Below, piece after piece: positions 30,686 through 42,078 of a DNA stretch of 64,000 nt; position 1 is the first letter of the stretch; the number at the start of each line of letters is the position of its first letter. This DNA comes from Neonectria sp. B-13 (Eukaryota; Ascomycota; Sordariomycetes; Hypocreales; Nectriaceae): contig NOKP01000007.1 in assembly GCA_002682825.1 (NCBI GenBank), positions 1,488,001 to 1,552,000 of the forward strand. Direction: 5' to 3'. The notes under the pieces are model-generated. The model did no database searches. It saw nothing but the letters and a program-made list of their open reading frames with translations, and was not told the origin of the DNA. The position numbers and the translations under genes were made by a program.

Positions 30686-32522
30686 TTAATAGACATATCG
30701 GAAGCTCAGGTTCTCCCTGTCCGTAAGATCCTCCCATGCCCTCTCCACAGCACCATCCCGCGCCTCAGCAACTCCCTGAGCGGCCAACACGTCTCTCTTC
30801 TTGTTCTCGCGGCGAAGGTGCCATCGCAGGAAGAGAATGACGACAACCAGGAGACAGTAGCATCCGAGATGGGTGGCAAAGGCGATGAAGTACCTGGGGC
30901 CATCGTAGGCGAGGAAAACTTGGGGTCCTGTAATCAAGTTAGCAAAATGCGAATCCTATTTCAGTGATGGAATGCTTACCAATGGCGTTACCAGCAGCCC
31001 AGATGATGAAGTTGAGGGCCACAGCCACGGTCTTCTTGGTCTGACCAGCAATGTTTCGCGAGATCATGGAGAGCGCGAGGGTCTGTGCGGACCAGAAAGA
31101 CAGGGTGATGTAGTAGGAGATGAGGAGCCCGATGTGCTGGGCATGGGTCTCGCTGGGGATGGTCATGAGGAGGATGGTACCGATGAAGGAACTGTGATTG
31201 TTAGCATGAAGAAGACGAGGACTTTGCCGCACTTGAGAACTTACGGAATACAGAATACCAGCATAACGAGGAGGTTCTGACCGGTCTTCTTGACGAGCCA
31301 GACGGAAGTAAGCAGCACGATGATGATGTAGAAACCCAGAACCATGGCTAGGAGCTGTGTCTCAAGGATGCTGAATCCGAAGCTCTTGATGATGATGTTG
31401 GCGAACGCACCCAGGCCGGAGGTGGGTAGGGTGGTGCAGAGGGCGATGAGGGCGTATCCCCAAACTTGGGGGTCTGTGAGACCCTCGATGAACTGCTCCT
31501 TCTTGAAGGTGCGGTTCTGCATGCCGGTCTGGTTGTCGCGGACTCGCTCGACCATCTCGTGCTTCTCCTGCTCGGTGAAGCAGTGGGCGCGCATGGGGCT
31601 GTCGGGCATCCACCACAGGACGAAGAAGCCGAAGATGATGGAGATGACGCCGTAAGACAGGAAGAGCCACTGCCAGGACTTGAGGGGGCCATGCTTGATC
31701 AGGGAGAAGCAGTAGGCCAGAAGACCTCCAACGATCTGCTGGGCTCCGTTCATCATGTACCTGTAGAGATGGGGTCAGTGATTTGGCCTCGAGATTTGTC
31801 TCTTGTGTGCTTCAAACATACCAGTATGTAACTCGGGCAGTCTGCTCCTCTCGTCGATACCACATGGCCGAGATAATGACGAAGGCGGGCTGGCAGGCAG
31901 ACTCAAAGATACCGAGCAGTGTTCGCACAATCACAAGGCCCTTGAAGTCGCTGCAGGCGGCGTGGCAGGCCAGGACGGTGCCCCAAGCAATGATGGAAAA
32001 ACTAAGGTACTTTGCGATGGGGACTCGGGAGATGATGTAGTTCTGGGGGTACTCGACGACCAAGATGGCGATGTAAATACAGGTTGTCAACCAAGAGTAC
32101 TACGAGCGAGCAGTGTTAGCATACTATCATTATAGTGTCGGCGGCCACGCGCAGCGAGCGGGTTAACTTACCAGCTGAGAGACGGTTCCGTCCGGGTTCG
32201 TCATGCCGGTGTCGGCGGGAAGGCCCATGATGGACGAGAAGGACAGAGTGCCCTTGTCGATGGCCTGGAGGAAGTAGGTCAAGATCATGACGAGCAGCAC
32301 GCGCTTGTCGATCATCTTGCGAAGCTCGACGTTGCGTTCGGGCGAGATATGGATGCGGACGTCGGAGGCATACTCGGCGAGTTCCTTGTCGACTCGCTCC
32401 GAGTGGATGGCGGGCTTCTCCAAGTCGACCGAGGGCCGCTCGACCTCCGCGACGGACCGCTTCTGCATGCCATCGTTGGCCGAGGCAATGTCCTTGGAGT
32501 TGCCGATGTCGTGAGATGCCAT
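30686..32522 (-). CDS. MFS permease, allantoate/anion:cation symporter (Dal5) family
   Basis: Five exons: 32172-32522, 31822-32099, 31245-31760, 30980-31191 and 30686-30927. They join to 532 residues. A polar N-tail of about 75 residues precedes twelve predicted helices. Family-typical features are YFLQAIDKGTLSFSSIMGL in helix 1, EYPQNYIISRVPIAKYL after helix 2, VRTLLGIFESACQPAF in helix 4, and a central cytoplasmic loop with FTEQEKHEMVERVRDNQTG. Yeast members carry allantoate, ureidosuccinate, dipeptides or vitamins; fungal members often carry plant-derived organic acids. It is divergent from a GH105 gene. Co-regulation for uptake of an unsaturated uronide product is a reasonable but untested idea. 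The protein sits in the plasma membrane. Confidence 0.9.
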
Positions 32523-34014
32523 GGCTGGAGTTTTGTTGTTTTCCTAAAGGCTTGAAGGAGATGAGGAGGGCTGGTTGCATCAGGAACAAATGTCGGGGAA
32601 CATGCTGTTTTATCTACCATTTTTCTCTGCCCCCGGCCGGGGTAACGGGGGGGTAACGATTCCCCATGCCGCTAAGCGCAGACGGGAGGGGAGCCTTTTC
32701 CCCATACCCCAGACCCATGGAAAGAATGGGATTATGGCGGATTAGGCCAGGATACGAGGCGAACGGAAGGGCGCACGGGTGCGGTTCTCGCGGGCGTTTT
32801 GCCCGAGTTACCGATGGAGAACTCGGTGCTACGGTAGAGAGTTGGCCCAGGGGGTGCGTGAGGGCTGCGAGGGAGCGAGGGAGCAAGGGAGGTGACCCCA
32901 ACGGTTCAAACATGGGGAGATGTTCGGTTTGGGGATGGTCTGGAATTGGATTTCATGGATGTCATCGCGGGTCCACAGAGAAAAGGTTGGGTAGGTTGGG
33001 CACCTTGGCAGCGGACTGGGAACCGAGGACAATCAACGAGGGCAAGGTAGTCAGTCTATGGTCAAAGAGTGATAGGTAGTGACAGTGGCGGCGGTAAACA
33101 AACAAGGACAGGTGCGGCAGGCGACAATGCAATGCGACATTGGCCACGAGTTGGAGGCGTGATCGGCGCGAGCATGGACTGATGCTGATGTACTCCGTAT
33201 GCTGGGAGTGGTGAGGAGACGGGGCGAGTGAGGAGAGAGGGAGGGGACAGACAGGCCTGGTTCGAGGCCATTTTGGTTTTCTTTACCCTTTACTCTTGAT
33301 CAATCCAGTCCTCGCATCGCTATTCAGTCCTCACTCATCCCTGAATGGCGTCTCTCTGTCTCTGCCAGCAAGACTACCTACCCTACACTGACTGACAACA
33401 CCAAACGGGTCCAAGCATCCCAAACTGACTCGTTTCTCCTCATCATCACCGCCCCTCAAATCTCTCCACAAACCTCCATAGGTGCGGTACGACTCCGTAC
33501 TCCACTCCCCGTAACCCCACAGCAACTCAACTCTCGATCCACACAATAGCGGGAAAGCCATCTCCATCTGGGTCGCCTCCCCGCCCCCAACCCCACCCCC
33601 ACAAGCGGACAGGGTGAGTGCGGAGAAGGTTATGGAGACGGAAGCAGTGAAAACAGTCAATGACAGAGGTTGAGAGGTCAAATGCATTCCCAGCTCGGTC
33701 GACTTCGGACCGAAACAATGTCATCAGTCGCCGAGAGTGGCCAGGTGCCCGTCCCATGCTGCGTGGTAACCGGGTTTGTCAAGTTTCCCCACCAGTCGTT
33801 GTCCCGCGGAGACGGGCCCCTTTAAGTCGCCTGGCCTGCTGGCTTGCCTCTTGTCTTGTCGGGTCTCTCCTCACACAGTCATACCAGTCAGATACCGTCA
33901 CACAAAAGAACCCTGCCGCGTTTTTTGCCTTCTCTCTATCGGCCGAGGATCTAACCCAGATCAACTGGCACATCTCGTTTAGCCTCTTTTCCTTCCTTTT
34001 GGTGGATCTCCAAC
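32523..34014. other. 1.5 kb bidirectional upstream region (permease / GH105)
   Basis: No gene supported; the open frames here are short and low-complexity. Palindrome half-sites TACTCCGTA at 33191 and ACTCCGTACT at 33492 occur. The region is C-rich near the GH105 start and likely controls both divergent genes. Confidence 0.5.
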
Positions 34015-35133
34015 ATGCCCACTCACGTCCATGGCATCGCGTCGGACCACATCCACAGCCGGGTCCGGCTCCTCATCCATGAGCTCGTCAACATCAAAGA
34101 CACCACCGGCGAGTTCTTGATGACCCTCCCCGATGGCCAAGTCATCGACACCAAGGGCTGGAACGACTGGGAGTGGACCCACGGCATCGGGCTGTACGGC
34201 ATCTGGAAGTACTACGAGCTGACGGGCGAGGATGAGTACCTCAACATCATCGAGGCCTGGTTCCAGGCCCGCTTCAAGGAGGGCCACAAGGGCAAGAACA
34301 TCAACACCATGGCCGTCTTCCTGACACTGGCCTTTGTCTACGAGAAGACGCGCAACCCGACCTACCTGCCGTGGCTCGACAGCTGGGCCGAGTGGGCCTA
34401 CCACGACCTGCCGCGCACCAAGTACGGCGGCATGCAGCACATCACCTACCTCGAGGTCAACGACCAGCAGCTGTGGGACGACACGCTGATGATGACGGTG
34501 ATGCCGCTGGCCAAGATCGGCGTGCTGCTCAACCGCCCACACTACGTGGCCGAGGCCAAGCGCCAGTTCCTGCTGCACATCCAGTACCTGTTCGACACCA
34601 AGACGGGCCTCTTCTTCCACGGCTGGACCTTCAACGACGGCGGCCACAACTTCGCCGACGCGCGCTGGGGCCGCGGCAACAGCTGGGTCACCATCGTCAT
34701 CCCCGAGTTCCTGGAGCTGCTGGGCCTGGAGCACGGCGACCCCATCCGCGAGCACCTGCTGAACACGCTCAACAGCCAGTGCGAGGCGCTGGCCAAGGTG
34801 CAGATGCCCAGCGGCTTGTGGCGGACCATCCTGGACGTGCCCGAGGAGGAGGGGTCCTACGTCGAGGCCAGCGCCACGGCGGGTTTCGCGTACGGCATCC
34901 TCAAGGCGGAGCGGCGCAAGTACATCGGCAAGGAGTACAGCGACGTGGCCGTCAAGGCCATCAAGGCGGTGCTGGAGAACATCAGCGCCGAGGGCGAGCT
35001 GCTGAACACGTCGTTTGGGACGGGCATGGGGCATGATTTGCAGCATTACAAGGATATCCCGCGGACGAGCATGCCGTACGGGCAGGCCATGGCCATGATG
35101 GCCCTGGTGGAGTTTTTGAGGGCGTTTGTATGA
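34015..35133 (+). CDS. GH105 unsaturated rhamnogalacturonyl/glucuronyl hydrolase
   Basis: Single exon, 372 residues, no signal peptide, so intracellular. The fold is an (alpha/alpha)6 barrel. Motifs are WEWTHGIGLYGIWKYYELTG (about 52-71), a conserved WDD at 154-156 (catalytic-Asp region of YteR-type enzymes), FFHGWTFNDGG (about 202), WGRGNSW (about 220) and the C-terminal GTGMGHDLQHYKDIP. GH105 enzymes remove the 4,5-unsaturated uronic acid left by lyases from rhamnogalacturonan or ulvan fragments, by hydration of the double bond. The gene is much richer in GC than its flanks. It is divergent from a Dal5-family permease that could bring in the substrate. Confidence 0.92.
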   Translation: MPTHVHGIASDHIHSRVRLLIHELVNIKDTTGEFLMTLPDGQVIDTKGWNDWEWTHGIGLYGIWKYYELTGEDEYLNIIEAWFQARFKEGHKGKNINTMAVFLTLAFVYEKTRNPTYLPWLDSWAEWAYHDLPRTKYGGMQHITYLEVNDQQLWDDTLMMTVMPLAKIGVLLNRPHYVAEAKRQFLLHIQYLFDTKTGLFFHGWTFNDGGHNFADARWGRGNSWVTIVIPEFLELLGLEHGDPIREHLLNTLNSQCEALAKVQMPSGLWRTILDVPEEEGSYVEASATAGFAYGILKAERRKYIGKEYSDVAVKAIKAVLENISAEGELLNTSFGTGMGHDLQHYKDIPRTSMPYGQAMAMMALVEFLRAFV

Positions 35134-35203
35134 GAGTACAAGAGACTCATAATGAATAAATGAAATGAATGAGATGAAGTGACGATGAGAGTGAAGGGTG
35201 AAT

Positions 35204-35297
35204 GATGGTGAAAGTAAGGGTGAATGACGATGAAAGCAAAGGATGAATGACGATGAAAGCAAAGGGTGAATGACGATGAAAGCAAGGGGCGAATGAC
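35204..35297. repeat. 23-bp minisatellite, four copies
   Basis: Unit GATGAAAGCAAAGGRTGAATG plus AC, in four near-identical tandem copies, starting 70 bp after the GH105 stop codon. It probably lies in the 3' UTR or terminator. Confidence 0.8.
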
Positions 35298-36569
35298 GAT
35301 GATGAACAACGGGAGTGAATGAGTCGGCCGAACATGGAGGACGAACAATGGTGAGAATCAAGAATGAGTAATGAAACGTGTTTCATTGGCTGTCGGGGTA
35401 GGCCGAAAAATCCGAGCTGTCTGACTTTGAACCCGGCTAACTGGGAGGGTGTGGGCTGGTGTAGTACTTGCTGCAGTACATGGCTGTCGGAATTCGTAGT
35501 AATACCGTACTGGTAATAATAGTGTAGGACGGTGGTGATACTGTACTGGTGGCGTGGTGTTGAAGGCCGTGGTGTGGGTTGCATTCGTAAGTAGTATTCT
35601 GCAAGCACGTGGAGTGAATAACTTACGGTTCGGTATTTTTGTTCAAAGTGGTGCATGGGTATAAATTAATTCCGGACCTATCTCGAGTGATGAGAAAGCA
35701 CGCGGAACTGCGATGTGTGATGGGGAATGCTGTAGGTATTTGCCTCTATTTCCCTCTCAAATACTCAACACAACCTACCCATCGTCCCATCCAACTCCCA
35801 ACAGTAGTAACTCGCCTAAAATAACCATAATCCAAGTAACGACTGTCCCAGTGCCTGCCCATCACCACCAACGTCATAGATTCCCAGACCTAGCGCGCCT
35901 TTTCTTTCCTTTTGCACCGTCCGTCCCGTCCCCGCATCTCGGATCTCGCTCGGAACAGGTTTGACACGGTCACTTGCGCGTTCCTTCGGGAGACGGCTTC
36001 CACTAAGCATGCACAAACGGCAGACAGACTCTATTGACGGGTGCATGTGCAGGCTTGCGGCGGCAATGACTCAAAAAGAGGCGCGAACCAGTGACGAAAA
36101 AACAGGGGAACGGCGGGCGGCGGGCGGCGGGCGGCGATTGGACAAGCCAGCATTACACAACCACTGGATCTTCAGTGCTTTTACAGTGGTTCCTACCGGC
36201 TTCTAGTGGTCGATTCACTGTCCTTGCAGGTACCTACCTTGACACACCTTGACTCTGTAGCGGGAATGCCGCCGGCGATTCCAACCACGGCCTCGGCGCT
36301 GAGGTGCGACAGAATGCAAGTCGCCCTTTTCAAATCGCCGACCAAATCTCCATCTTTCTTCCTCCACCTCGTCTTTTATCCCTCGCCCAACTCCTCCTCG
36401 CCCTCCTCCTCCAAACATTCGATTAGTGTCTTGTAGGAATCCTCCGTCAACTGGCCTTTTCTCCGCGCCCCTTCCGTCATAGGCCTTGAAGGCCGAAGCT
36501 CTTCACTGGGCTCCCTGCTAAAACGAAGTACGTCACCGCCGGGTCTAGCGCCTCGACTTCTCGACGCCC

Positions 36570-36642
36570 TCACTTCTCACTTCTCACTTCTCACCTCTCA
36601 CTTCTCACCACCTTCACCCAATTGCCATTGCCATTGCCATTG
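36570..36642. repeat. Short tandem repeats in MFS leader
   Basis: CTCACTT-type heptamer repeats (36570-36609) and four ATTGCC/CCATTG hexamers (36621-36642) just upstream of ATG 36679. Confidence 0.7.
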
Positions 36643-36678
36643 TCACTGCCGCTCCCCGCTGCCACCAAACCCACAACC

Positions 36679-38479
36679 ATGGCGCCTTCGCGAGCAGGTC
36701 CCGCCTCTCGAACGACGTCCTCAGGCTCCTTCCACGCCGGAGCGCCAATCCCCACGCTCAACTCGGTCCGCCGTCATGCCGCTCCTCACTACCAGACGTT
36801 CCCGACGACCCCGCCCAAAACTCCCCTCGAACAGCCTTGCCCGTTCTCCGATGTCAGCTCCGACGTCTCCGAGGCCGACCACGACGAGACGCCGCTTCCG
36901 GTCCGCCAATTGCTCCTGCTGGCCTTCCTGTCGCTCGCCGAGCAGACGGCCCTCAACTCCATAGCGCCCTACCTCCCCGAGATGGTCGCCTCCATGCCCG
37001 GCATCCCCGTCGACCAGAGCGGCCTGTACGTCGGCACTCTCGCCAGCGCCTTTGCCCTGGCCCAGCTGTCCACCAACTTCCTCTGGGGTTACGCCTCGGA
37101 CGGCATTGGCAGGAAGCCCGTGCTGCTCATGGGCACCTTCTCCCTCATGTGCTGCTTCTGCGCATTCGGCCTGTGCAAACAGTACTGGCAGATTGTCGTT
37201 GTCCACGTCGCCATGGGCATGCTCAACGGCAATGCCGCCTGTGTGCCCACCGTCCTGGGCGAGGTCACCGACCGCTCCAACCAGAGCCGCGCTTTCACCT
37301 ATCTGCCCGTCATCTACTCCCTCGGCGGCATCACGGGCCCTGCTCTCGGTGGGCTTCTGGTAGGCAGGACCGGCCCCACGTATCCCTTTCTGGCGCCAAA
37401 CATCCTCGCTGCCGCCTTGCTGGCTTGCAGCCTCGTTGTCGTGGGCATCTGGTTCAAGGAGACGCTGGACGAGACCGAGGCCGGCTTCATAAGGCCCGCC
37501 TGGGTTGGGAAGATTGCTTCGTTGTTTCCCAAGAGGAAGCCGGAGCCGCGCAACTCGTGGATCTCGCGATGGCCCCGCGGCCAGTCTCACGCCGAACCGT
37601 TGCTGTCTTCGGGCGATTCCACCGACGATGACGACGAAGACAGCAGTGGTGATGGCTTTGATCATGACCGAGACCAACACACCAAGGACGACCCCGACGC
37701 CGGTTCGGCCAAATCCGCATGGCGCGATCTCAGCAGCACCACCTATCTCCTCCTTTTCACCTACCTCGTCTTCCAGCTCTCAAACATCTCCTTCAACAGC
37801 CTGTATCCGGTCTTCGCCGATACCCCGCCCCCAGCGGGACGCAACCTTGACCCCAGCAAGATCGGATTAAGCCTCAGTCTCGCCGGCGTGGGCGTCATCA
37901 TCTTCCAGGCCTTTCTCTTCCAGCCTCTCAAGGCCAGGGCCGGAAACCTCGGCACCTACCAGCTGGCGCTGTTCGGCATCGGCCTCGCCACCATCGTGCT
38001 GCCGTGGGTTGGGTACAGGGACGACAAGCCGCTCTTCGGGCTGGGCACTGGGGAGATATGGTTGTACATTGAGCTTGGAGTTGTCCTGATTGTTAAGAAT
38101 ATATGTGCCGTGGGTGGCTTGTCCAGCGTCATGTTACTGGTAAGTACTCAAATCTCATTCTTGAGTCGTATTGTTGCAGAGATTAACCGGCTCTTAGATA
38201 ACCAACTCGGCGCCGTCAAACGCCAACCTGGGCGCCCTCAATGGCATCGCTCAAACCCTCTCGGCACTCGGTCGGAGCATTGGGCCCTTTGTGTCCGGTG
38301 CCCTGTTTACCCTATCGACCAGAATCCACCCCAAGGGCGAGATGCTGGTCTTTGGCCTGTTCGGCGGGCTCGCCCTTTGTGGTTGGGTTTCTTCCCTCTT
38401 CATTAAGAGAGCTGGGCTTGAAAGTGACGATTGGGTTAGGCCAGGCTCTGAACAGCAATCTGACGAGGAGACGGCATGA
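36679..38479 (+). CDS. MFS transporter, DHA1-like (YCR023C/tetracycline type)
   Basis: Two exons (36679-38139 and 38198-38479) join to 580 residues. The start is set at 36679; the open frame extends upstream through repetitive leader with no ATG. A Ser/Pro-rich cytosolic tail of about 75 residues precedes twelve helices. The family motif A is clear: GYASDGIGRKPVLLMG (about 135-150). GPALGGLLVG (helix 5 antiporter-type motif C) lies near 230. A long acidic central loop (SGDSTDDDDEDSSGDG) follows helix 6. The C-terminal exon begins NSAPSN..GALNGIAQTLSALGR. Fungal relatives act in the vacuolar or plasma membrane on drugs, amino acids or metals; substrate unknown. Confidence 0.9.
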
Positions 38480-38861
38480 CAGCCGCCACCCATACCCGCT
38501 GTTACAAAGTACAGTGTGAGATGGTGCCGAGAGAAGTATACTAACGATGTTATGGGATAATAGATGATGCATAGAGGGAATGTGACAGCGTGTTTGGATT
38601 ATTTGATGCATAATTGGGTACGTACTACTGAAAGGATAGATCTGGAAGATGAGGAGGGACTCTTGATCTGGAAAAGATAAAGAAGGGAAAGCAAAGTGCT
38701 TTGAAAAGGAGCGCGAAAAACAAACAGTTACAAATTATCCGATGTGCCGCCAACGCCTATCATATATCTACGCCGTCCTATGCCAACTGACAGACCATCC
38801 TCCCAAAACACCACGCTCATCACCAGTCCGGCTGAAATGACACCCCGAGACGGCCTAGTGT
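38480..38861. other. Convergent intergenic region
   Basis: 3' flanks of the MFS gene and of the unknown gene on the other strand. Nothing else seen. Confidence 0.5.
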
Positions 38862-39477
38862 TCAGTACCACGAAGGAGGAGTCTGCCAATGCCGCAGCAT
38901 CGTATCAACCGCCACCCCCCACTCGTACTCGAAGCACGCCGCCAGCTGCTCGACCTCCTCCTGGGTCGGCATGACGGATCCCCACATCTCCTGCTTGGAC
39001 GCCTCGACGGCGGCGTAGCCAGAGATCAAGTCGTCGTCACGCATCTTTATCAGGCACAGCCAGGCCAGGTTCCAGCTGCGGTTGCTCTCGGGGTCCTGGC
39101 GCACGCGGGTGTGGGCGTCGTGGACGATGTCGGCGGTGATGGGGTAGTTACCGGTGAAGCCACGCAGCTCGATGAGCATCTGGTTGCTGGTGACGTAGTA
39201 GACCCAGGCGGCCGTCATGGGCTCCTGGAAGGCTTTGGCGTCGGCTTCGTCCTCGCATGAGGCGGCGATGCGTTCGATACGGCAGAGCTCGGTAAGAGTG
39301 TTGACGCTGTGGTTGTTGAGGGACTTGATGTGGTGCTTGATGGGGTTCTGCGAGAAGAGGTAGGGTTAGTTGATGTGATTTCTTGTTTGATTTTGGTATA
39401 CTCCAGACGAAGAAGTGGGCACTTACTCTGGAACGCCCCGACCTAGAACTAGATCCTCCAGGCCGACGGGACGACAT
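38862..39477 (-). CDS. Hypothetical fungal protein
   Basis: Two exons (39427-39477 and 38862-39347) join to 178 residues. Exon 1 encodes only an Arg/Ser-rich start (17 residues). The rest is a helix-rich soluble domain with EDEADAKAFQEPMTAAWVYYVTSNQMLIELRGFTGNYPI and a Trp-rich end (HWQTPPSWY). The 79-nt intron has GTAAGT and CGCAG ends and keeps frame. No signal peptide or membrane helix. I do not recognise the family. The steady codon use and intact splicing suggest a real gene. Confidence 0.6.
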
Positions 39478-42078
39478 TGTTACAAGCGGAGTGATTATGA
39501 TTATGAGGGAGAGGTTGAAGACGGTATGAGATAGATGTCTGAGTGTGAATTCGAAACCCTTGAGCACTGGCTGATGTTCCAAAAGATCTTCATGGGAAGC
39601 ATCGGACGGTATTTTATCCATATACTGGTGAAGGCTTCCCGTCGCCCCCAACACCGGCTCGCCTGAGAGTCAGATTGCCGCCCCGTATGATTAGAAGGGC
39701 GAGCCTCAGCTGAGAACCAGCAACGCGGCCAATCAAATTCCCGACAGTGACCAAGAGAGAGAAAAGGGAAAAAGATGACTGACAAGAAAGACTCATCCGG
39801 GACCCAGGTTCTCGGGGGCCAGACGCATCCGAGACTCTGCGGCCGGGGGGTTCCTTATGAGGCTACCGGTATCTGCCCAGCCCTACCGCGAGGCACGGGC
39901 CTTTGATGGCTCGTGTTGGGGATGCGATGTGGGAAAATAGACGGCAGGATTTAGGGCATGTGTCTATGTCTGTCTGTGTCTGCGTCTGTGCAACGTTGCC
40001 CAGCCACGCTTGCTTGGGGTCTGGTCTGGGGGAGAAAGCCACGAGGCTCAGAGGGTTGAGGCAGAGTGGAGAGGAAGGAAGCAGGTCTAAGTGCGAGTGA
40101 TGGATCCTCGGTGGCAGTTGTGAGGAACCTTCAAGACAGTGGACATGTCAACGACCCGAGAACCCGAGAACGTGATACTTCAGACGGACGAACGAGGCCA
40201 TGCTCCATAGCAACACCTCCAAGCGTGGTCAGATCAGGCCTCTCCCTCTCCACAAGCCCATCCCGTCCGCTGACTGGTCAGAGTTGAGATGAAGACCACA
40301 GCTCGACTCGCGGCCCCCTCAGAAACAAACCAGGGAGAAGAACCGTCGAGCTCGGCCCCAAGACGTCCCCAGCAATTGCCCCCACGAGCCTTGTCTCTCT
40401 ACCGCAAAACTGAACCAACGTCTCGAGAAGCCATCATGCGATCCACGTCAGATTTTAGCCCGCCGGAATTAAGCGCGGTTTGCAGGATGAAATGTGCCCA
40501 TGTCGGAAGAGAGCCAAACGCGCGAGCTTGATGGGCCAGATAAACTCCGAGCTGTCAGCAATCGATACCGGTCGAGGGATTCGGTGAACGGCGGTAATGT
40601 GATGCTACGTAGTGGACTACAGTACGGAGTATTCACACCGTAGATAGATGCATCCTTGCTCGGCAAACGCCCAATGCGGACCGTCGTCTCACACTGCCCT
40701 GTCAGACCTGCGCAAGGCGAGGCGGGTATCTAAGCGCATAGCCGCAGTCCCGCAGTTGTATTCCACATCGCATCCATGTAAGTCATCGTCATCTCGACCC
40801 CGGCCGGGCCCTTGCGTCTTTCGTGCCCCCACCGGCCCGGGTCCGACAGACGTGCGATTCCCGCACTTGTTTCCGTGCGTCGGAATCTGACTTGATATGC
40901 CGAGCCAAGGCTGCCGGTAGTTAGACCGAGAAAGGAAAAAGAGGCCTCTCGACGCAACCGACGTCACGATATTCCCCAGTTCCCGCGGGTGGAAGAGGAA
41001 AGGAAAAATACTCCGCCGCCCCGTCAGCTTAGCGGCCGGGGCTGGCTTATATCAGCCCCCGAAACCCGTCGCGTGCCCACAGCCTCTCCGAGTTCCCAGC
41101 AGGGAAACGGAAAGGGAGAAAAACCAGAGGAGCAGGTTGGACTAGTGTGAGGCTTGGCCGTGATAAGTGGTGCCACCGGGAGCGTCGTTTGAAAGGGAGA
41201 AAAAGAATACGCGGGCGGTGCTTTCTGTTCCTTCGGTTGCTCGTCGCCGCTAGGCTTAGACCCGCACGCTGACCCGAACAGGCTTTCACTCGCTCTGCCA
41301 GGTTTTGATCTAGCTGTTTGTTTAAACCTTAAGCGATGGATCATCTTGGGGGACATTTCATCATGATGTGAACAGCAGTTCGTTCATCTCGGTGCCTGGG
41401 TGGTTGGGGGTTTGCTTCGTATCAAGGGTCACCGGATTGGGAGTCCTACTCCTCCGTAAAAAGTCCGAGTTCCCCCAAAAAGATGCCTACGAGATCAATT
41501 GGCACGCTGCATCCAGCGCCGGGGCCAATTGAGGCTGTGCCGAGGTTTGTTAAGAAGAGGCTGGTGCACAAAATAGACGTCGCGATTCTTCGGCGCCGTG
41601 TCGGAGCGTGGCCGGAGCGAAGAGAACGGGGAGTCGCCTGGGTTTTGCGCCACACCTAGACTATAAGTCAAATGCATTCTCGGAAGCCGGCCATCTGTCA
41701 GAGACTACAGGCTGGGTTTGCATCAGTGCAAAAGAGAGGCTCCTTCTTTGATTGGGTTGAAGAACATGTCGCGTCAAGGGCTACACTAACAGGGATCCAT
41801 CACTTGCTGCCTGACCTGGCATACGTCACGGCAGTCAGATGTCAGCGTTCCTTGTAAGCAAGAGGTTTTCCATGCTGCAGCAAGTGTCCAGAAACTTGAC
41901 ACCCTGTCAATCCCTTGGACGTCTCCCGCGGCCACATACCCTGACTCTTGCATCGTAGGATGCCTAGTTCCACTCAATCAGCCAGCATCATCAACACCCG
42001 CCCATCACACACGCAGCTCGGTCGTAAAGCGGATTAATTCAGTCCACGCAGTCATAATTCACACAATCTTGCTTGGCA
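39478..42078. other. 2.6 kb intergenic, gene-poor
   Basis: No frame with recognisable homology. A TGTCTGTCTGTGTCTGCGTCTG microsatellite lies near 39965, and a palindrome half-site AGTACGGAGTATT near 40621. The rest is featureless. Confidence 0.45.

Larger units (their letters stand above)
35134..36678. other. Intergenic with minisatellite and 5' leader repeats
   Basis: Starts with a 23-bp tandem repeat (35204-35297). Later contains a CGGCGGG run (about 36112-36138) and the pyrimidine-rich leader of the next MFS gene. No gene supported. Confidence 0.5.

Noticed and set aside
33979..35361. Long minus-strand open frame (460 codons) opposite GH105
   Set aside because: It mirrors the GC-rich GH105 gene in reverse, has no family motif, and its ends are low-complexity repeats.
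36721..37680. Minus-strand open frame of 319 codons opposite the MFS gene
   Set aside because: Shadow of the real plus-strand transporter; repetitive Gly/Glu composition and no motif.
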